DNA of 64,000 nucleotides, taken from the NCBI RefSeq assembly GCF_050920755.1, contig NZ_CP158480.1, forward strand, positions 992,001 through 1,056,000, read 5' to 3'. Origin of the DNA: Oligella sp050920755 (GTDB taxonomy: Bacteria > Pseudomonadota > Gammaproteobacteria > Burkholderiales > Burkholderiaceae_B). A model generated the notes under the pieces. That model saw only the letters and a list, made by a program, of their open reading frames with translations. It was not told where the DNA came from and ran no database searches. The position numbers were made by a program, and so were the translations under genes. This document shows, in pieces, positions 9,198 to 19,000 of this stretch. Positions within the stretch are counted from its first letter, which is position 1; each line of letters opens with the position of its first letter.

Positions 9198-11186
9198 ATG
9201 AGTTATTTAGCCCTAGCCCGCAAGTGGCGTCCTCGTTCATTTTCGGAATTAGTCGGTCAGGATCATGTGGTTCGCGCATTGTCAAATGCGCTTCAAACTC
9301 AAAGAATTCATCACGCATGGTTATTTACCGGTACTCGCGGTGTCGGTAAAACCACCTTGGCACGTATTCTTGCCAAATCGCTTAACTGTGAAACCGGTAT
9401 TACCGCTAATCCATGCGGTAAGTGTTCCGCTTGTGTGGAAATCGATCAGGGGCGTTTTGTTGATTATATCGAGGTGGATGCGGCCTCCAGACGTGGTGTG
9501 GATGAGATTACGCCGCTCTTGGAGCAGGCCATTTATGCGCCGTCACGAGGTCGATTTAAGATTTACACCATTGACGAGGTGCATATGCTCACAACCCATG
9601 CCTTTAACGCAATGTTAAAGACTTTAGAAGAGCCGCCTCCGCATCTGAAGTTTATTTTAGCCACCACCGATCCTCAAAAAATTCCGGTGACGGTTTTATC
9701 GCGTTGTATTCAATACAATCTTAAGCAGATGTCGCCTGAGGCCGTGGTTGAGCATTTACAGCATTTGCTGAATGAAGAGGAAGTGGTCTATGAAAAAGCA
9801 GCGCTGCAACTAATTGCACGCGGTGCAGCCGGCTCCATGCGAGATGCTTTATCCCTCACCGATCAGGCGATTGCTTTCAGTGGTAACCGGATCACTGTAC
9901 AAGCGATGCAGGATATGTTGGGTACCATTGATCAGAGTTATTTGGTTAATTTGATTAATGCTTTGCTGGCGGGTGATGCGACACAAGTGGTTGCGATTGC
10001 CGATGCCATTGCCGAGCGCGGTTATTCTTATGAGGGGGCCTTGGCGGATATGGCGGTGCTTTTATCGCGTATTGCGATGGAACAGCGATTAGCCGGTGCT
10101 ATTGATAGTGATGATCCGTTTTATCCTGAATTGGCTCAAATTGTACAAGGTGCCAATCATGACTTATTGCAGCTTTTTTATACCATTGCGGTTCATGGTC
10201 GTAAGGAATTAGCCTTGGCACCGGATGAGTATTCCGGATTTGTGATGATTTGCCTACGTATGTTGGCCTTGGTAAATACGCCGGTGGTTCAGGCTCAGGT
10301 GCAACAAGCGACGCCGATCACACCGACAACCCGTCATACTCCTTCGGCGAATCCGGAAGCAGACGCTGACGCTAAAAAAAAACACTCTGAATTAGCCGCT
10401 GTTCCTGAACCTACTGCGTCTAATGGCATTTCTCCTGTCGAGGAAACAACCCCCGCTTCTCCGCCAACGATTGAATCTGCAGCGGCAGATGAAGAAGCAA
10501 TAGCGGTAGTGGACCCGGTAGAGGAGGTCGTACCGCAGCATGAGTCGACTGCAAGCCCAACGCCCCCGGAGTCCGGCGCAGAGCAAGTCAGTAGCGCATC
10601 TGTTGTTAATGATCAGCAAGAAGTAGCGCCGGCTGCGACCGCCTCAGCCATATCTGAGGCTGATTGGTTGAGTCTGCAAAGTAATGTCATGGTCGATTAT
10701 GAAGGAGATGTTATTGACGAACCCCTAAGCGCTGATATTAGCTTTGATCCGGGTTGGGAACCCGCTGTTTCAGAACAGGATAATAAAATCACCTTATCCT
10801 CACTGAATCAGGAGCGTTGGATTGAATTAACTCGAAGTTTGAAGCTATCGGGCTTGGCAGGCGAGTTATTACTTAATAGTCAATGGTTGGCGACCAAAGA
10901 CAATACGATTTATTTAAGAATTTTCTTAAAAAATGTCGATAGTTTAGCCATTAAATCAACCCTAACCACGGTATTAACCGAGTATTTTGCCCAAGTGGTG
11001 AAGTTGCATTTTGAAGCCGGTGAGACCGGTGATGCGACTGCCCGAGCGCAATTGCTACGGGAGCAGGAAGCGCGCCAATTGCAAGCGGAGCAGCGAGTTG
11101 CCAATGATCCCTATATTCAAAGCCTAAAGGATAGTTTTGGTGCGAATGTGGTCGAGGGTTCGGTACGCTTTTTATCGACAGAATAG
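9198..11186 (+). CDS. dnaX: DNA polymerase III subunits tau (and gamma)
   Basis: Clamp-loader ATPase and organiser of the replisome, 662 residues. The start is ATG 9198, giving MSYLALARKWRPRSF as in the family; a longer frame from 9099 would run through the 4.5S RNA and is rejected. No clear ribosome site precedes 9198. Walker A is GTRGVGKTTLAR, the zinc module has Cys in NCETGITANPCGKCSAC, Walker B-like region is YTIDEVHML, and the sensor TTDPQKIPVTVLSRC is present. Domains IV-V follow a Pro/Glu/Ala-rich linker (about residues 380-510). A run of nine A at 10374-10382 (Lys393-395) is followed by TGA in the -1 frame at 10388 and TAG in the +1 frame at 10393, so slippage would make a gamma-like protein of about 397 residues. 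ybaB and recR follow as in most proteobacteria. Confidence 0.95.
   Translation: MSYLALARKWRPRSFSELVGQDHVVRALSNALQTQRIHHAWLFTGTRGVGKTTLARILAKSLNCETGITANPCGKCSACVEIDQGRFVDYIEVDAASRRGVDEITPLLEQAIYAPSRGRFKIYTIDEVHMLTTHAFNAMLKTLEEPPPHLKFILATTDPQKIPVTVLSRCIQYNLKQMSPEAVVEHLQHLLNEEEVVYEKAALQLIARGAAGSMRDALSLTDQAIAFSGNRITVQAMQDMLGTIDQSYLVNLINALLAGDATQVVAIADAIAERGYSYEGALADMAVLLSRIAMEQRLAGAIDSDDPFYPELAQIVQGANHDLLQLFYTIAVHGRKELALAPDEYSGFVMICLRMLALVNTPVVQAQVQQATPITPTTRHTPSANPEADADAKKKHSELAAVPEPTASNGISPVEETTPASPPTIESAAADEEAIAVVDPVEEVVPQHESTASPTPPESGAEQVSSASVVNDQQEVAPAATASAISEADWLSLQSNVMVDYEGDVIDEPLSADISFDPGWEPAVSEQDNKITLSSLNQERWIELTRSLKLSGLAGELLLNSQWLATKDNTIYLRIFLKNVDSLAIKSTLTTVLTEYFAQVVKLHFEAGETGDATARAQLLREQEARQLQAEQRVANDPYIQSLKDSFGANVVEGSVRFLSTE
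10374..10395 (+). promoter_or_regulatory. Probable slippage site for gamma synthesis in dnaX
   Basis: Nine consecutive A residues read as AAA AAA AAA in frame. A shift to the -1 frame gives two codons and TGA (10388-10390); the +1 frame gives three codons and TAG (10393-10395). The position, just after the clamp-loader core and before the tau-specific domains, is where E. coli dnaX frameshifts (A AAA AAG) and where Thermus dnaX slips on an A9 run. Function here is inference. Confidence 0.6.
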
Positions 11187-11232
11187 ATACGATACAATAC
11201 GGTAAATTTTTTAATCAAGAGGAATACATCAA

Positions 11233-11562
11233 ATGATCATGAAAAATCAATTGGCCGGGCTGATGAAGCAGGCTCAGAAAATGCAGGAAGATGTTAAAAA
11301 AGCGCAAGAGGCTTTGGCAAATATCGAGGTTGAGGGGACAGCAGGTGGCGGTTTAGTTAAAGTCACCATGACTTGTCGTAATGATGTACGACGCGTGGCC
11401 ATTGATCCTTCTTTGCTTGAAGATGATAAGGATATGCTCGAGGATCTGACCGCAGCTGCCTTTAATGATGCGCTACGCAAAGCTCAGGCCATGGCGGATG
11501 AAAAAATGGCTGAAGCCACTGCCGGTATGCCAATGCCTCCGGGTATGAAGTTCCCATTCTAA
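11233..11562 (+). CDS. ybaB: YbaB/EbfC family nucleoid-associated protein
   Basis: Small dimeric DNA-binding protein of 109 residues, normally co-transcribed between dnaX and recR. The start at ATG 11233 has AAGAGGA about ten bases upstream; ATG 11239 is possible but its spacing is long. The family signature is present: NQLAGLMKQAQKMQ at the N-terminus, VEGTAGGGLVKVTM in the middle and the Met/Pro-rich end MPMPPGMKFPF. It lies 46 bases after dnaX and 33 bases before recR, so an operon is likely. Confidence 0.93.
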   Translation: MIMKNQLAGLMKQAQKMQEDVKKAQEALANIEVEGTAGGGLVKVTMTCRNDVRRVAIDPSLLEDDKDMLEDLTAAAFNDALRKAQAMADEKMAEATAGMPMPPGMKFPF

Positions 11563-11595
11563 TTGCTTTAACAAAGCATTTTTTAAGATAAGCCA

Positions 11596-12216
11596 TTGAA
11601 TAGCCCAGCATCAAAAGCCGAGCCTAAGTTTGACGAACCTTTGCAGGAGTTGGTTGACAGTTTATGTCAATTGCCGGGGATCGGTGAGCGTAGTGCGCGG
11701 CGCATGGCTTATTATTTGCTGCAGCATGATCCGGACAGTGGTTTTAGACTGTCAAAGGCCTTGGATAGCGCACTGAATAATTTGCGGCATTGCCAATTAT
11801 GTAATTCATTTACGACCGATGAAATCTGTTCAACCTGTAGGGATGAAATGCGCGATCCTTCCGTGCTTTGTGTGGTGGAAACGCCGGTCGATCAAATGAT
11901 GATTGAGTCCACCCGCAGTTACCGCGGATTGTATTATGTGCTGATGGGTAAACTGCAGCCCATTCAGGGGGTGGGGGCGTTAAGTTTAAGTTTGCAACGC
12001 TTAATCGAAAGGGCGCAGGACGGTAAAATCAAAGAGGTGATTTTAGCGACCAATTACACCACCGAGGGTGAGACCACGGCGCATTATTTGGATCAGTTGC
12101 TGCGCACTCATGATATTAAGGTGACGCGTATTGCCCGAGGGATTCCGGCCGGCAGTGAATTGGAATATGTCGATGCCGGTACCATAGCTTGGGCCTTGAT
12201 GGAGCGTAAGGGCTAG
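11596..12216 (+). CDS. recR: Recombination protein RecR
   Basis: Clamp-like protein that helps RecO load RecA on SSB-coated gapped DNA; 206 residues. The only start upstream of the homologous region is TTG 11596 with a poor ribosome site, so initiation may be weak or coupled to ybaB. Visible elements: helix-hairpin-helix LPGIGERSARRMAYYLL, four-Cys zinc finger (CQLC and CSTC), and the Toprim domain beginning LCVVETPVDQMMIE with the conserved GAL/TTEGETTA segment. Third gene of the dnaX-ybaB-recR cluster. Confidence 0.94.
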   Translation: MNSPASKAEPKFDEPLQELVDSLCQLPGIGERSARRMAYYLLQHDPDSGFRLSKALDSALNNLRHCQLCNSFTTDEICSTCRDEMRDPSVLCVVETPVDQMMIESTRSYRGLYYVLMGKLQPIQGVGALSLSLQRLIERAQDGKIKEVILATNYTTEGETTAHYLDQLLRTHDIKVTRIARGIPAGSELEYVDAGTIAWALMERKG

Positions 12217-12234
12217 TTTCAGGGGTGTTGAATG

Positions 12235-12250
12235 GGGCCTTGCGAGGCCC
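12235..12250 (+). terminator. GC-rich stem-loop after recR
   Basis: GGGCCT and AGGCCC pair around a TGCG loop 18 bases past the recR stop. No T tract follows, so intrinsic termination is uncertain. The rest of the stretch to 12399 shows no gene that I can support. Confidence 0.35.
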
Positions 12251-12399
12251 GGCAGGCAACGGCTCGCCCGGATGTGTCCTATCAAGATGTACTCTCTCCG
12301 AAATCAGGATGTACCGCCTCCGGACGCGCCTGCGCTAATGCCGTAATGCCGGATTAGGTCTAAGCGCGCCTAAAAATGGCTAATATTTAATGAGCCGGC

Positions 12400-13353
12400 T
12401 TAGCGTGCAGACTCAATCAATTGATCCAACTTAATTGCATCGCTCACAAAGTTACGAATACCCTCAGCCAGTTTTTCAGTGGCCATGGCGTCTTCATTAA
12501 GTAGGAAACGGAAGCTCGCCTCATTTAATTGCAGCTCCGTGATCTCCATCGCTTGAGCCTTGTCAGCCTCAAGAGCCGGTTCTAGCGGTGTGTTATTATC
12601 ACTGAGTAGCTGTAATAAATCAGGGCTGATGGTTAATAAATCACAACCGGTTAGGGCTTGAATCTGTCCGATATTACGGAAGCTGGCACCCATAATCTCA
12701 GTTTGAATGCCGAATTTCTTATAGTAATTAAAGATATTGGTGACTGATTTCACGCCGGGATCGTTTAAACCCGCTTGCGCCGCTTCGTCCCAATTGGCAC
12801 CTGCCTGTTTTTTATACCAGTCATAAATGCGACCGACAAAAGGCGATATCAGCTTGACGCCGGCTTGAGCGCAAGCCACTGCCTGTACCAAACTGAATAA
12901 AAGGGTCAGATTGCAGTGAATACCCTCCTGTTCTAATTGCTTTGCCGCTTCAATACCTTCCCAAGTTGAGGCGATTTTAATCAGCACGCGTTGCTTATCA
13001 ATACCGGCTGCTTCATATAATTGAATCAGACGACGCGCACGTGCTACCGTTGCCTCGGTATCAAATGATAAACGCGCATCCACTTCAGTCGAGACTCGGC
13101 CGGGTACGACCTCCAGAATTTTACGACCGAAGAGTACTAATAAATGATCCAGAATATCCTCTGTATCAGCGTCGGGATGATCTTTAATGACTTCATCAAG
13201 AAGGGGGCGATAACGAGCATCCTGAGTGGCTTTAAGAATCAGTGAAGGGTTAGTCGTGGCATCAGTCGGTTGGTGCTGACGAATCGCCTCAAAGTCACCG
13301 GTATCGGCAACAATAGTCGTGAATTTGGCTAAGCTTTCCAGTTGATTAGTCAT
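12400..13353 (-). CDS. tal: Transaldolase
   Basis: Pentose phosphate pathway enzyme moving a dihydroxyacetone unit between sugar phosphates; 317 residues, the length of the TalB subfamily. Conserved parts: DATTNPSLIL near residue 28, GRVSTEVDARLSFD, the Schiff-base lysine in VLIKIASTWEGI, and the HCNLTLLFSLVQA and SPFVGRIYDWY strands of the barrel. It is transcribed towards recR as a single gene; no strong ribosome site is seen before ATG 13353. Confidence 0.95.
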   Translation of the reverse strand: MTNQLESLAKFTTIVADTGDFEAIRQHQPTDATTNPSLILKATQDARYRPLLDEVIKDHPDADTEDILDHLLVLFGRKILEVVPGRVSTEVDARLSFDTEATVARARRLIQLYEAAGIDKQRVLIKIASTWEGIEAAKQLEQEGIHCNLTLLFSLVQAVACAQAGVKLISPFVGRIYDWYKKQAGANWDEAAQAGLNDPGVKSVTNIFNYYKKFGIQTEIMGASFRNIGQIQALTGCDLLTISPDLLQLLSDNNTPLEPALEADKAQAMEITELQLNEASFRFLLNEDAMATEKLAEGIRNFVSDAIKLDQLIESAR

Positions 13354-13750
13354 TGTAAAACCTAAATATAAAAAGAATCAGTTAATTAATAGCTACAGCT
13401 GCAGCTTATCAGAAATTATATTAGTTTGATATGTAAATGCTGTGAAAGGGGGCAGTACGTAAATTAATCTTAACAAATTTGAAATTTTTGAACTTTAATT
13501 TACTTTTTTTGACTAATAGAGCGATGTGTATTAGCTTCCTTATCGTGAAGGCTGCAATATGTATCAATAACGATTAAATTGTTTGCCTAATAAGCGCTTG
13601 TAGTATACTATCCAGAATTATGTAATTCTATGTAAGCAAATGTTTTCAAAATATGTTCAGAAGTGTAGGGCATTGCTTTCAGATATTTTAAGATCATAAG
13701 GCGTATAGAATTCATTAATTCGATCTGATTTTTGCAAGAGGAAGTTTTAC
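13354..13750. other. AT-rich divergent intergenic region
   Basis: About 400 bases without a supportable gene, between divergent tal and the unknown exported-protein gene. A possible promoter towards the right is TTGCCT (13583-13588) and TATACT (13604-13609), but the 15-base spacer is short. No tRNA or recognisable RNA is seen. Confidence 0.4.
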
Positions 13751-14716
13751 TTGAAAAGGTTTTATAGACTTTTCTTTTTGTTTTTTTCTTTTTACTGGTT
13801 ATTGATTTCTTCAGCAGCCGGTGCCTTTCCTAATGCCTATAATCTGCTGGGCTTTTCACAGGCTGAGTATGAGGTGGCGATTAACCCTTGCCTGGATGAG
13901 ACGGTTTTAGTTGAGCGCTTCGGGCGTGATGCCTTGGTGGTACAAGAAAGGGAATTAGCCAAATGGCCCAAGGGTTTATGCCAAAATCTGGATGTGGCCC
14001 GTCAGCTTATGACTTGGAATTACTACTCGACCACTTTACTGGCTAATACCGAGCGTCCTGCAGTCATTGCCAATGAAGTAAATAAGCATATTAAATCAAT
14101 CGAGGCATGCACCAACTTAACTTGTCTTAATCGTTTATTGTCGCGTATGACCGAGTGGGTTTATCTCAGCATTGATCGTTTACCTGTTTATACCGACTCT
14201 GAGAGTGCACGACGCAGTCAGGATCCTGTAGCCGGTGATCCGGTGCTGCACCCGGGTTTGGCGCTGAGAAATCTGCCTTTGCCGTTATCCGGTTCAGCCG
14301 AAGTATGTCAGGGCACTACCATCAGTGATTTAAGTTTTTATACGGTTAATTTCTCGGTTGAAGGACGCCCTTTAGTGCTTGCTATGTGTAAGGACACAAT
14401 TAACCCTAAGGCCAACGGCCAGCATCTGTGGTTGCTGGAGCGATTGCAGCCTAATGGCATTGATCCCGCTGCCGGTAGTTCAATCGGTGCCGGTTGGCGT
14501 GAGATTTTATCTGAAAGCGGTCATAGTCGTTTATACGTTTATCGGGACAGTCGTACGGCTTATCCTACCCTCTTTCGTCGTCGTTCTACCGGTTCCGGCG
14601 AACAGCTCCTCGTCTATGATTTTCAAGCGGCGGCACGACAGTATCAACGCATTGCTATTTTAAATCTAGAGTACGACGCATTGGGTCGACCGCATGCTTT
14701 TTTACAGCGCCAATAA
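13751..14716 (+). CDS. Unknown exported protein
   Basis: I do not recognise the family. The gene starts at TTG 13751 with a good AGAGGAAG ribosome site six bases upstream; 321 residues. The N-terminus has two basic residues, a long Phe/Leu-rich hydrophobic stretch and a likely signal peptidase site after SSAAGA, so the product is probably periplasmic or outer-membrane associated. The mature part contains several Cys residues (in NPCLDE, GLCQN, EACTNLTC, EVCQGT and LAMCKD), enough for disulfides. The end is basic and aromatic. It stands alone between divergent tal and carA, followed by a strong terminator at 14752-14792. Confidence 0.75.
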   Translation: MKRFYRLFFLFFSFYWLLISSAAGAFPNAYNLLGFSQAEYEVAINPCLDETVLVERFGRDALVVQERELAKWPKGLCQNLDVARQLMTWNYYSTTLLANTERPAVIANEVNKHIKSIEACTNLTCLNRLLSRMTEWVYLSIDRLPVYTDSESARRSQDPVAGDPVLHPGLALRNLPLPLSGSAEVCQGTTISDLSFYTVNFSVEGRPLVLAMCKDTINPKANGQHLWLLERLQPNGIDPAAGSSIGAGWREILSESGHSRLYVYRDSRTAYPTLFRRRSTGSGEQLLVYDFQAAARQYQRIAILNLEYDALGRPHAFLQRQ

Positions 14717-14751
14717 AAGCCGCTAAACGTTTTTTCTTAATCTTGTCAATT

Positions 14752-14792
14752 GCGCCTATTGCTTAATCGTTGAGTTTTATAGGCGCTTTTTT
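14752..14792 (+). terminator. Rho-independent terminator
   Basis: A perfect 8-bp stem (14752-14759 with 14779-14786, GCGCCTAT/ATAGGCGC) is followed by six T residues. It closes the exported-protein transcript ahead of carA. Confidence 0.85.
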
Positions 14793-14861
14793 ATGCGCGA
14801 TTGTCAATAGATAATTATCCCTAAATCAGCCCAATTGCTGAAGTGGCACAGGGATTTCCTA

Positions 14862-14867
14862 TATAAT
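14862..14867 (+). promoter_or_regulatory. -10 box ahead of carA
   Basis: A perfect TATAAT lies 36 bases before the carA start. No good -35 hexamer is seen at 16-18 bases upstream; TTGCTG at 14835 is 21 bases away. Confidence 0.45.
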
Positions 14868-14903
14868 AAATAGGTTTAACTTAGTTTACATGTAAGAGAT
14901 TTT

Positions 14904-16064
14904 ATGGCGCACTCTAGTAGCATTTTTGCTTATCAAAATGGTGTTGAGCCGGCAATTCTCGCTTTAGCGGACGGGACCGTTTTTAAAGGTCGTTCCATCG
15001 GTGCGGCGGGTCATTGCACAGCAGAAATTGTTTTCAACACTTCCATGGCCGGTTATCAGGAGCTTTTAACAGATCCCGACTACCATCAACAAATTATCAC
15101 TTTGACTTATCCTCATATCGGCAATACCGGTATCAACTCCGAGGATAACGAATCCTCCCAAGTTCAAGCAGCAGGCTTAGTGATACGTAGCTGTCCCGTA
15201 CGCTATTCTAATTTCCGTGCTGAGCAATCCCTGCCCGAGTTTTTAAAGGCTAATGGCATTGTAGCCATCAGTGAAATCGATACGCGTAAATTGACTCGCA
15301 TCTTGCGTGATTGCGGTGCCCAGTCTGCATGTATTTTAGTGGGTGATGATGAGGCTAAAGCCATCGAGTTAGCCAAGGCACATGCCGGTCTTGAGGGTCG
15401 GGACTTAGCCAAAGTCGTGAGCCGTAAGTCTCAAGAGCAGTGGCATCAGACTTCTTGGCAGTTAAATGAGGGTTTTGGTGAGTTAACTGATGCGGATGCG
15501 GCTTACCATGTTGTCGCTTACGATTTTGGTGTTAAAAACAGCTTATTGCAGCTATTGGCTGATAGAAAGTGCCGAGTCACTATCGTGCCGGCCGAAACGC
15601 CGGCAGCCGAAGTACTGGCGCTTAATCCGGATGGCGTGTTTTTATCCAATGGCCCCGGTGATCCTGCAGCTTGCGGCTATGCCATTGAAAACACCAAGCA
15701 ATTACTGGAGCAAAAGCTTCCGCTCCTAGGTATTGGTTTAGGTTTCCAAATTCTCGCTTTAGCCGGTGGTGCCAAAACCGCTAAGTTAAAGGTTGGCAAC
15801 TACGGTGCTAATCACCCGGTTAAGGATCTCGCAAGCGGTCATGTCATGATTACCGTACAAAGCCAGAGTTTTGCGGTCGCTGAAGACAGTCTGCCGGAAG
15901 CCATCAAGCCTACCCATATTTCTTTATTTGACGGCGGCTTACAGGGTATTCAATTCAATGATCGTCCGGCGCTCGGTCTCCAGGCTCAGCCCGAGGCCAG
16001 CACAGCCCCCTATGCTGCGGTGACCATCTTCGATCAATTCATTAATTTAATGGCAGAAAAGTAG
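14904..16064 (+). CDS. carA: Carbamoyl-phosphate synthase small subunit, glutaminase active site missing
   Basis: Small subunit of carbamoyl-phosphate synthetase, which normally hydrolyses glutamine and passes ammonia to CarB for pyrimidine and arginine synthesis; 386 residues. The N-terminal CPSase domain is well conserved (MAGYQELLTDPDY, ISEIDTRKLTRILR). The C-terminal class I amidotransferase domain is recognisable (VFLSNGPGDPA) but altered: the nucleophile Cys of GICLGHQ is Gly278 (codon GGT 15735-15737), the following His is Phe281, the catalytic His of QGHPEAS is Gln362, and the glutamine-binding Asn-His-Gly is Ser320-Gln321-Ser322. Only the Glu of the triad (Glu364) remains. All positions are offset by exactly nine from E. 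coli numbering, so the alignment is firm. The subunit cannot be a normal glutaminase; it may be structural for an ammonia-dependent enzyme. carB follows after six bases. Confidence 0.92.
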   Translation: MAHSSSIFAYQNGVEPAILALADGTVFKGRSIGAAGHCTAEIVFNTSMAGYQELLTDPDYHQQIITLTYPHIGNTGINSEDNESSQVQAAGLVIRSCPVRYSNFRAEQSLPEFLKANGIVAISEIDTRKLTRILRDCGAQSACILVGDDEAKAIELAKAHAGLEGRDLAKVVSRKSQEQWHQTSWQLNEGFGELTDADAAYHVVAYDFGVKNSLLQLLADRKCRVTIVPAETPAAEVLALNPDGVFLSNGPGDPAACGYAIENTKQLLEQKLPLLGIGLGFQILALAGGAKTAKLKVGNYGANHPVKDLASGHVMITVQSQSFAVAEDSLPEAIKPTHISLFDGGLQGIQFNDRPALGLQAQPEASTAPYAAVTIFDQFINLMAEK

Positions 16065-16070
16065 AGAATT

Positions 16071-19000
16071 ATGCCTAAGCGTACAGATATAAAAAGTATT
16101 TTGATTGTAGGTGCCGGTCCGATTGTTATCGGTCAGGCGTGTGAATTTGACTATTCGGGCGCTCAAGCGTGTAAAGCACTTAAGGCTGATGGCTATCGTA
16201 CGATTCTAGTCAACAGCAATCCGGCCACCATTATGACCGACCCTGAGACGGCGGATGTCACTTATATTGAGCCCATCACATGGCAAGCAGTTGAGCGTAT
16301 TATCGAGGTTGAAAGACCGGACGCCTTATTGGCAACCATGGGTGGTCAGACTGCATTAAACTGTGCCCTGGACTTGGGTCGTCATGGTGTACTTGAAAAG
16401 TACGGCGTTGAGCTTATCGGTGCCAATGAAGAGGCCATTGAAAAGGCCGAAGATCGTATGAAGTTCAAGGATGCGATGACTAAAATCGGTCTTGACTCTG
16501 CGAAATCAGGCATTGCTCACAGCATGGAAGAGGCCTGGGAAGTACAGCGTAATATCGCTCAGGAAATCGGTACTTCCGGCTTCCCGGTCGTCATTCGTCC
16601 GAGCTTTACCTTGGGTGGTACCGGTGGTGGTATCGCTTATAATCCCGAGGAGTTCGAAACCATTTGTCAACGCGGTTTAGAGGCTTCACCAACCAGTGAA
16701 TTATTGATCGAAGAATCCTTACTCGGTTGGAAAGAGTATGAGATGGAGGTGGTACGTGACGCCGCCGATAACTGCATTATCGTCTGCTCTATCGAAAACT
16801 TGGACCCTATGGGTGTGCATACGGGTGACTCAATTACCGTAGCACCGGCTCAAACCATGACGGCCAAAGAGTACCGCATCATGCACGATGCTTCTTTAGC
16901 TATTTTGCGTGAGATCGGGGTGGCTGCCGGTGGTTCTAACGTACAGTTTGCGGTTAATCCGGACAATGGCCGAATTATCGTGATTGAGATGAACCCGCGT
17001 GTATCACGTTCATCTGCCTTGGCTTCCAAAGCGACCGGTTTCCCGATTGCCAAGGTGGCTGCGCGCTTAGCTGTCGGTTATACCCTTGATGAGCTGAAAA
17101 ATGAGATTGCCGATAGTAAGATTCCGGTTTCTTTTGAACCGACGATTGACTATGTGGTCACGAAAATCCCTCGCTTTGCTTTTGAGAAATTCCCGCAAGC
17201 CGATGATCGTCTAACCACGCAGATGAAATCCGTGGGTGAGGTGATGGCGATTGGTCGCACCTTCAAGGAGTCTTTCCAAAAGGCCCTACGTGGTTTAGAG
17301 GTGGGTGTTGACGGTTTAAACCAGATGACCATCGACCGTGAGAAATTGCAGGTTGAATTGGCTGAACCCGGTCCACAGCGTATTTGGTACGTGGGTGATG
17401 CTTTTGCCAAGGGCTTCAGCTTGGAGGAAGTACACCAACTAACTAAAATCGATCTTTGGTTCTTAGAGCAGATTAAAGAGATTGTTGATATCGAATTGGC
17501 TCTGGAAAAAATGACCTTGGCGTCGATTGATCCTGAAACCATGCGTGAATTAAAGCGCAACGGTTTCTCCGATCGCCGCTTAGCCTATTTACTGGATACG
17601 ACTGAAGCCGAAGTCCGTAAAAATCGTCATCAGAATAATATTCGTCCGGTCTATAAGCGCGTTGATACCTGCGCCGGTGAGTTCCCGACCAGTACCGCCT
17701 ATTTTTATTCAACCTATGAGGAAGAGTGCGAGGCTAAACCTACCGACAAGAAGAAAATCATCGTGCTTGGCGGCGGCCCTAACCGTATTGGTCAAGGTAT
17801 TGAGTTTGACTATTGCTGCGTCCATGCAAGCTTTGCTTTACGCGATGACGGTTACGAAACCATTATGATTAACTGTAACCCGGAGACGGTTTCAACTGAC
17901 TACGATACCTCGGATCGTTTGTACTTTGAGCCTTTAACGCTCGAAGATGTGTTGGAAATTGTCGAGGTTGAAAAGCCGGTCGGCATGATTGTGCAGTACG
18001 GCGGTCAAACACCGCTGAAATTAGCGCGAGCCCTGGAGGCTAATGGCGTACCTATTATCGGTACCAGCCCGGAATCAATTGACGTGGCCGAAGATCGTGA
18101 GCGCTTCCAAAAGCTTTTACAAAAGCTCGGTTTACGTCAGCCGCCTAACCGCACTGCACGTACTGAGAGCGAGGCCTTAGCACAGGCCGCGGAAATCGGT
18201 TATCCGCTAGTGGTTCGTCCGTCCTATGTTTTAGGTGGTCGTGCCATGGAAATCGTTCACGAGCAAAGCGATTTAGAGCGCTATATGCGTGAAGCGGTTA
18301 AGGTCAGCAATGACTCGCCGGTTTTATTAGACCATTTCCTTAATAATGCCATTGAAGTCGATGTGGATTGTATCTTTGATGGTGAGCAGGTGTTTATCGG
18401 CGGCGTGATGCAGCATATTGAGCAGGCCGGTGTTCACTCCGGTGACTCTGCATGTAGCTTACCGCCATATTCCTTAGATGATACCATGGTCGAGGAGATT
18501 AAGCGTCAAACCGGTCTAATGGCAAAAGCACTGGATGTTAAAGGTCTGATGAACGTACAGTTTGCCATTCAAGAGGGTGAAGTGTATGTGTTGGAAGTTA
18601 ACCCGCGCGCTTCGCGTACCGTGCCCTTTGTCTCTAAAGCCACCGGCTTACAATTAGCTAAAATCGCTGCCCGCACCATGGCCGGTATGACTTTAGCTGA
18701 GCAGGGTGTTGACAAAGAAGTGGTTCCGCCATTCTACAGTGTTAAGGAAGCGGTTTTTCCATTTGTGAAGTTCCCGAGTGTGGATACCATTCTTGGCCCT
18801 GAAATGAAGTCAACCGGTGAGGTGATGGGTGTAGGTAAAACTTTCGGTGAAGCCTTCCTTAAATCTCAAATCGGTGCCGGTGCTACCTTGCCGGAGTTCG
18901 GTACGGTGTTCTTAAGTGTTAAGGATCAGGATAAAGACAAGGCACTTGAAATCGCTAAGGGTTTACATGATTTAGGCTTTAAGCTACGTGCTACCCGCGG

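Noticed and set aside
14844..14860. Sigma-54 promoter ahead of carA
   Set aside because: TGGCAC is present but the partner is TTTCC instead of TTGC at the right distance, so the invariant GC is missing.
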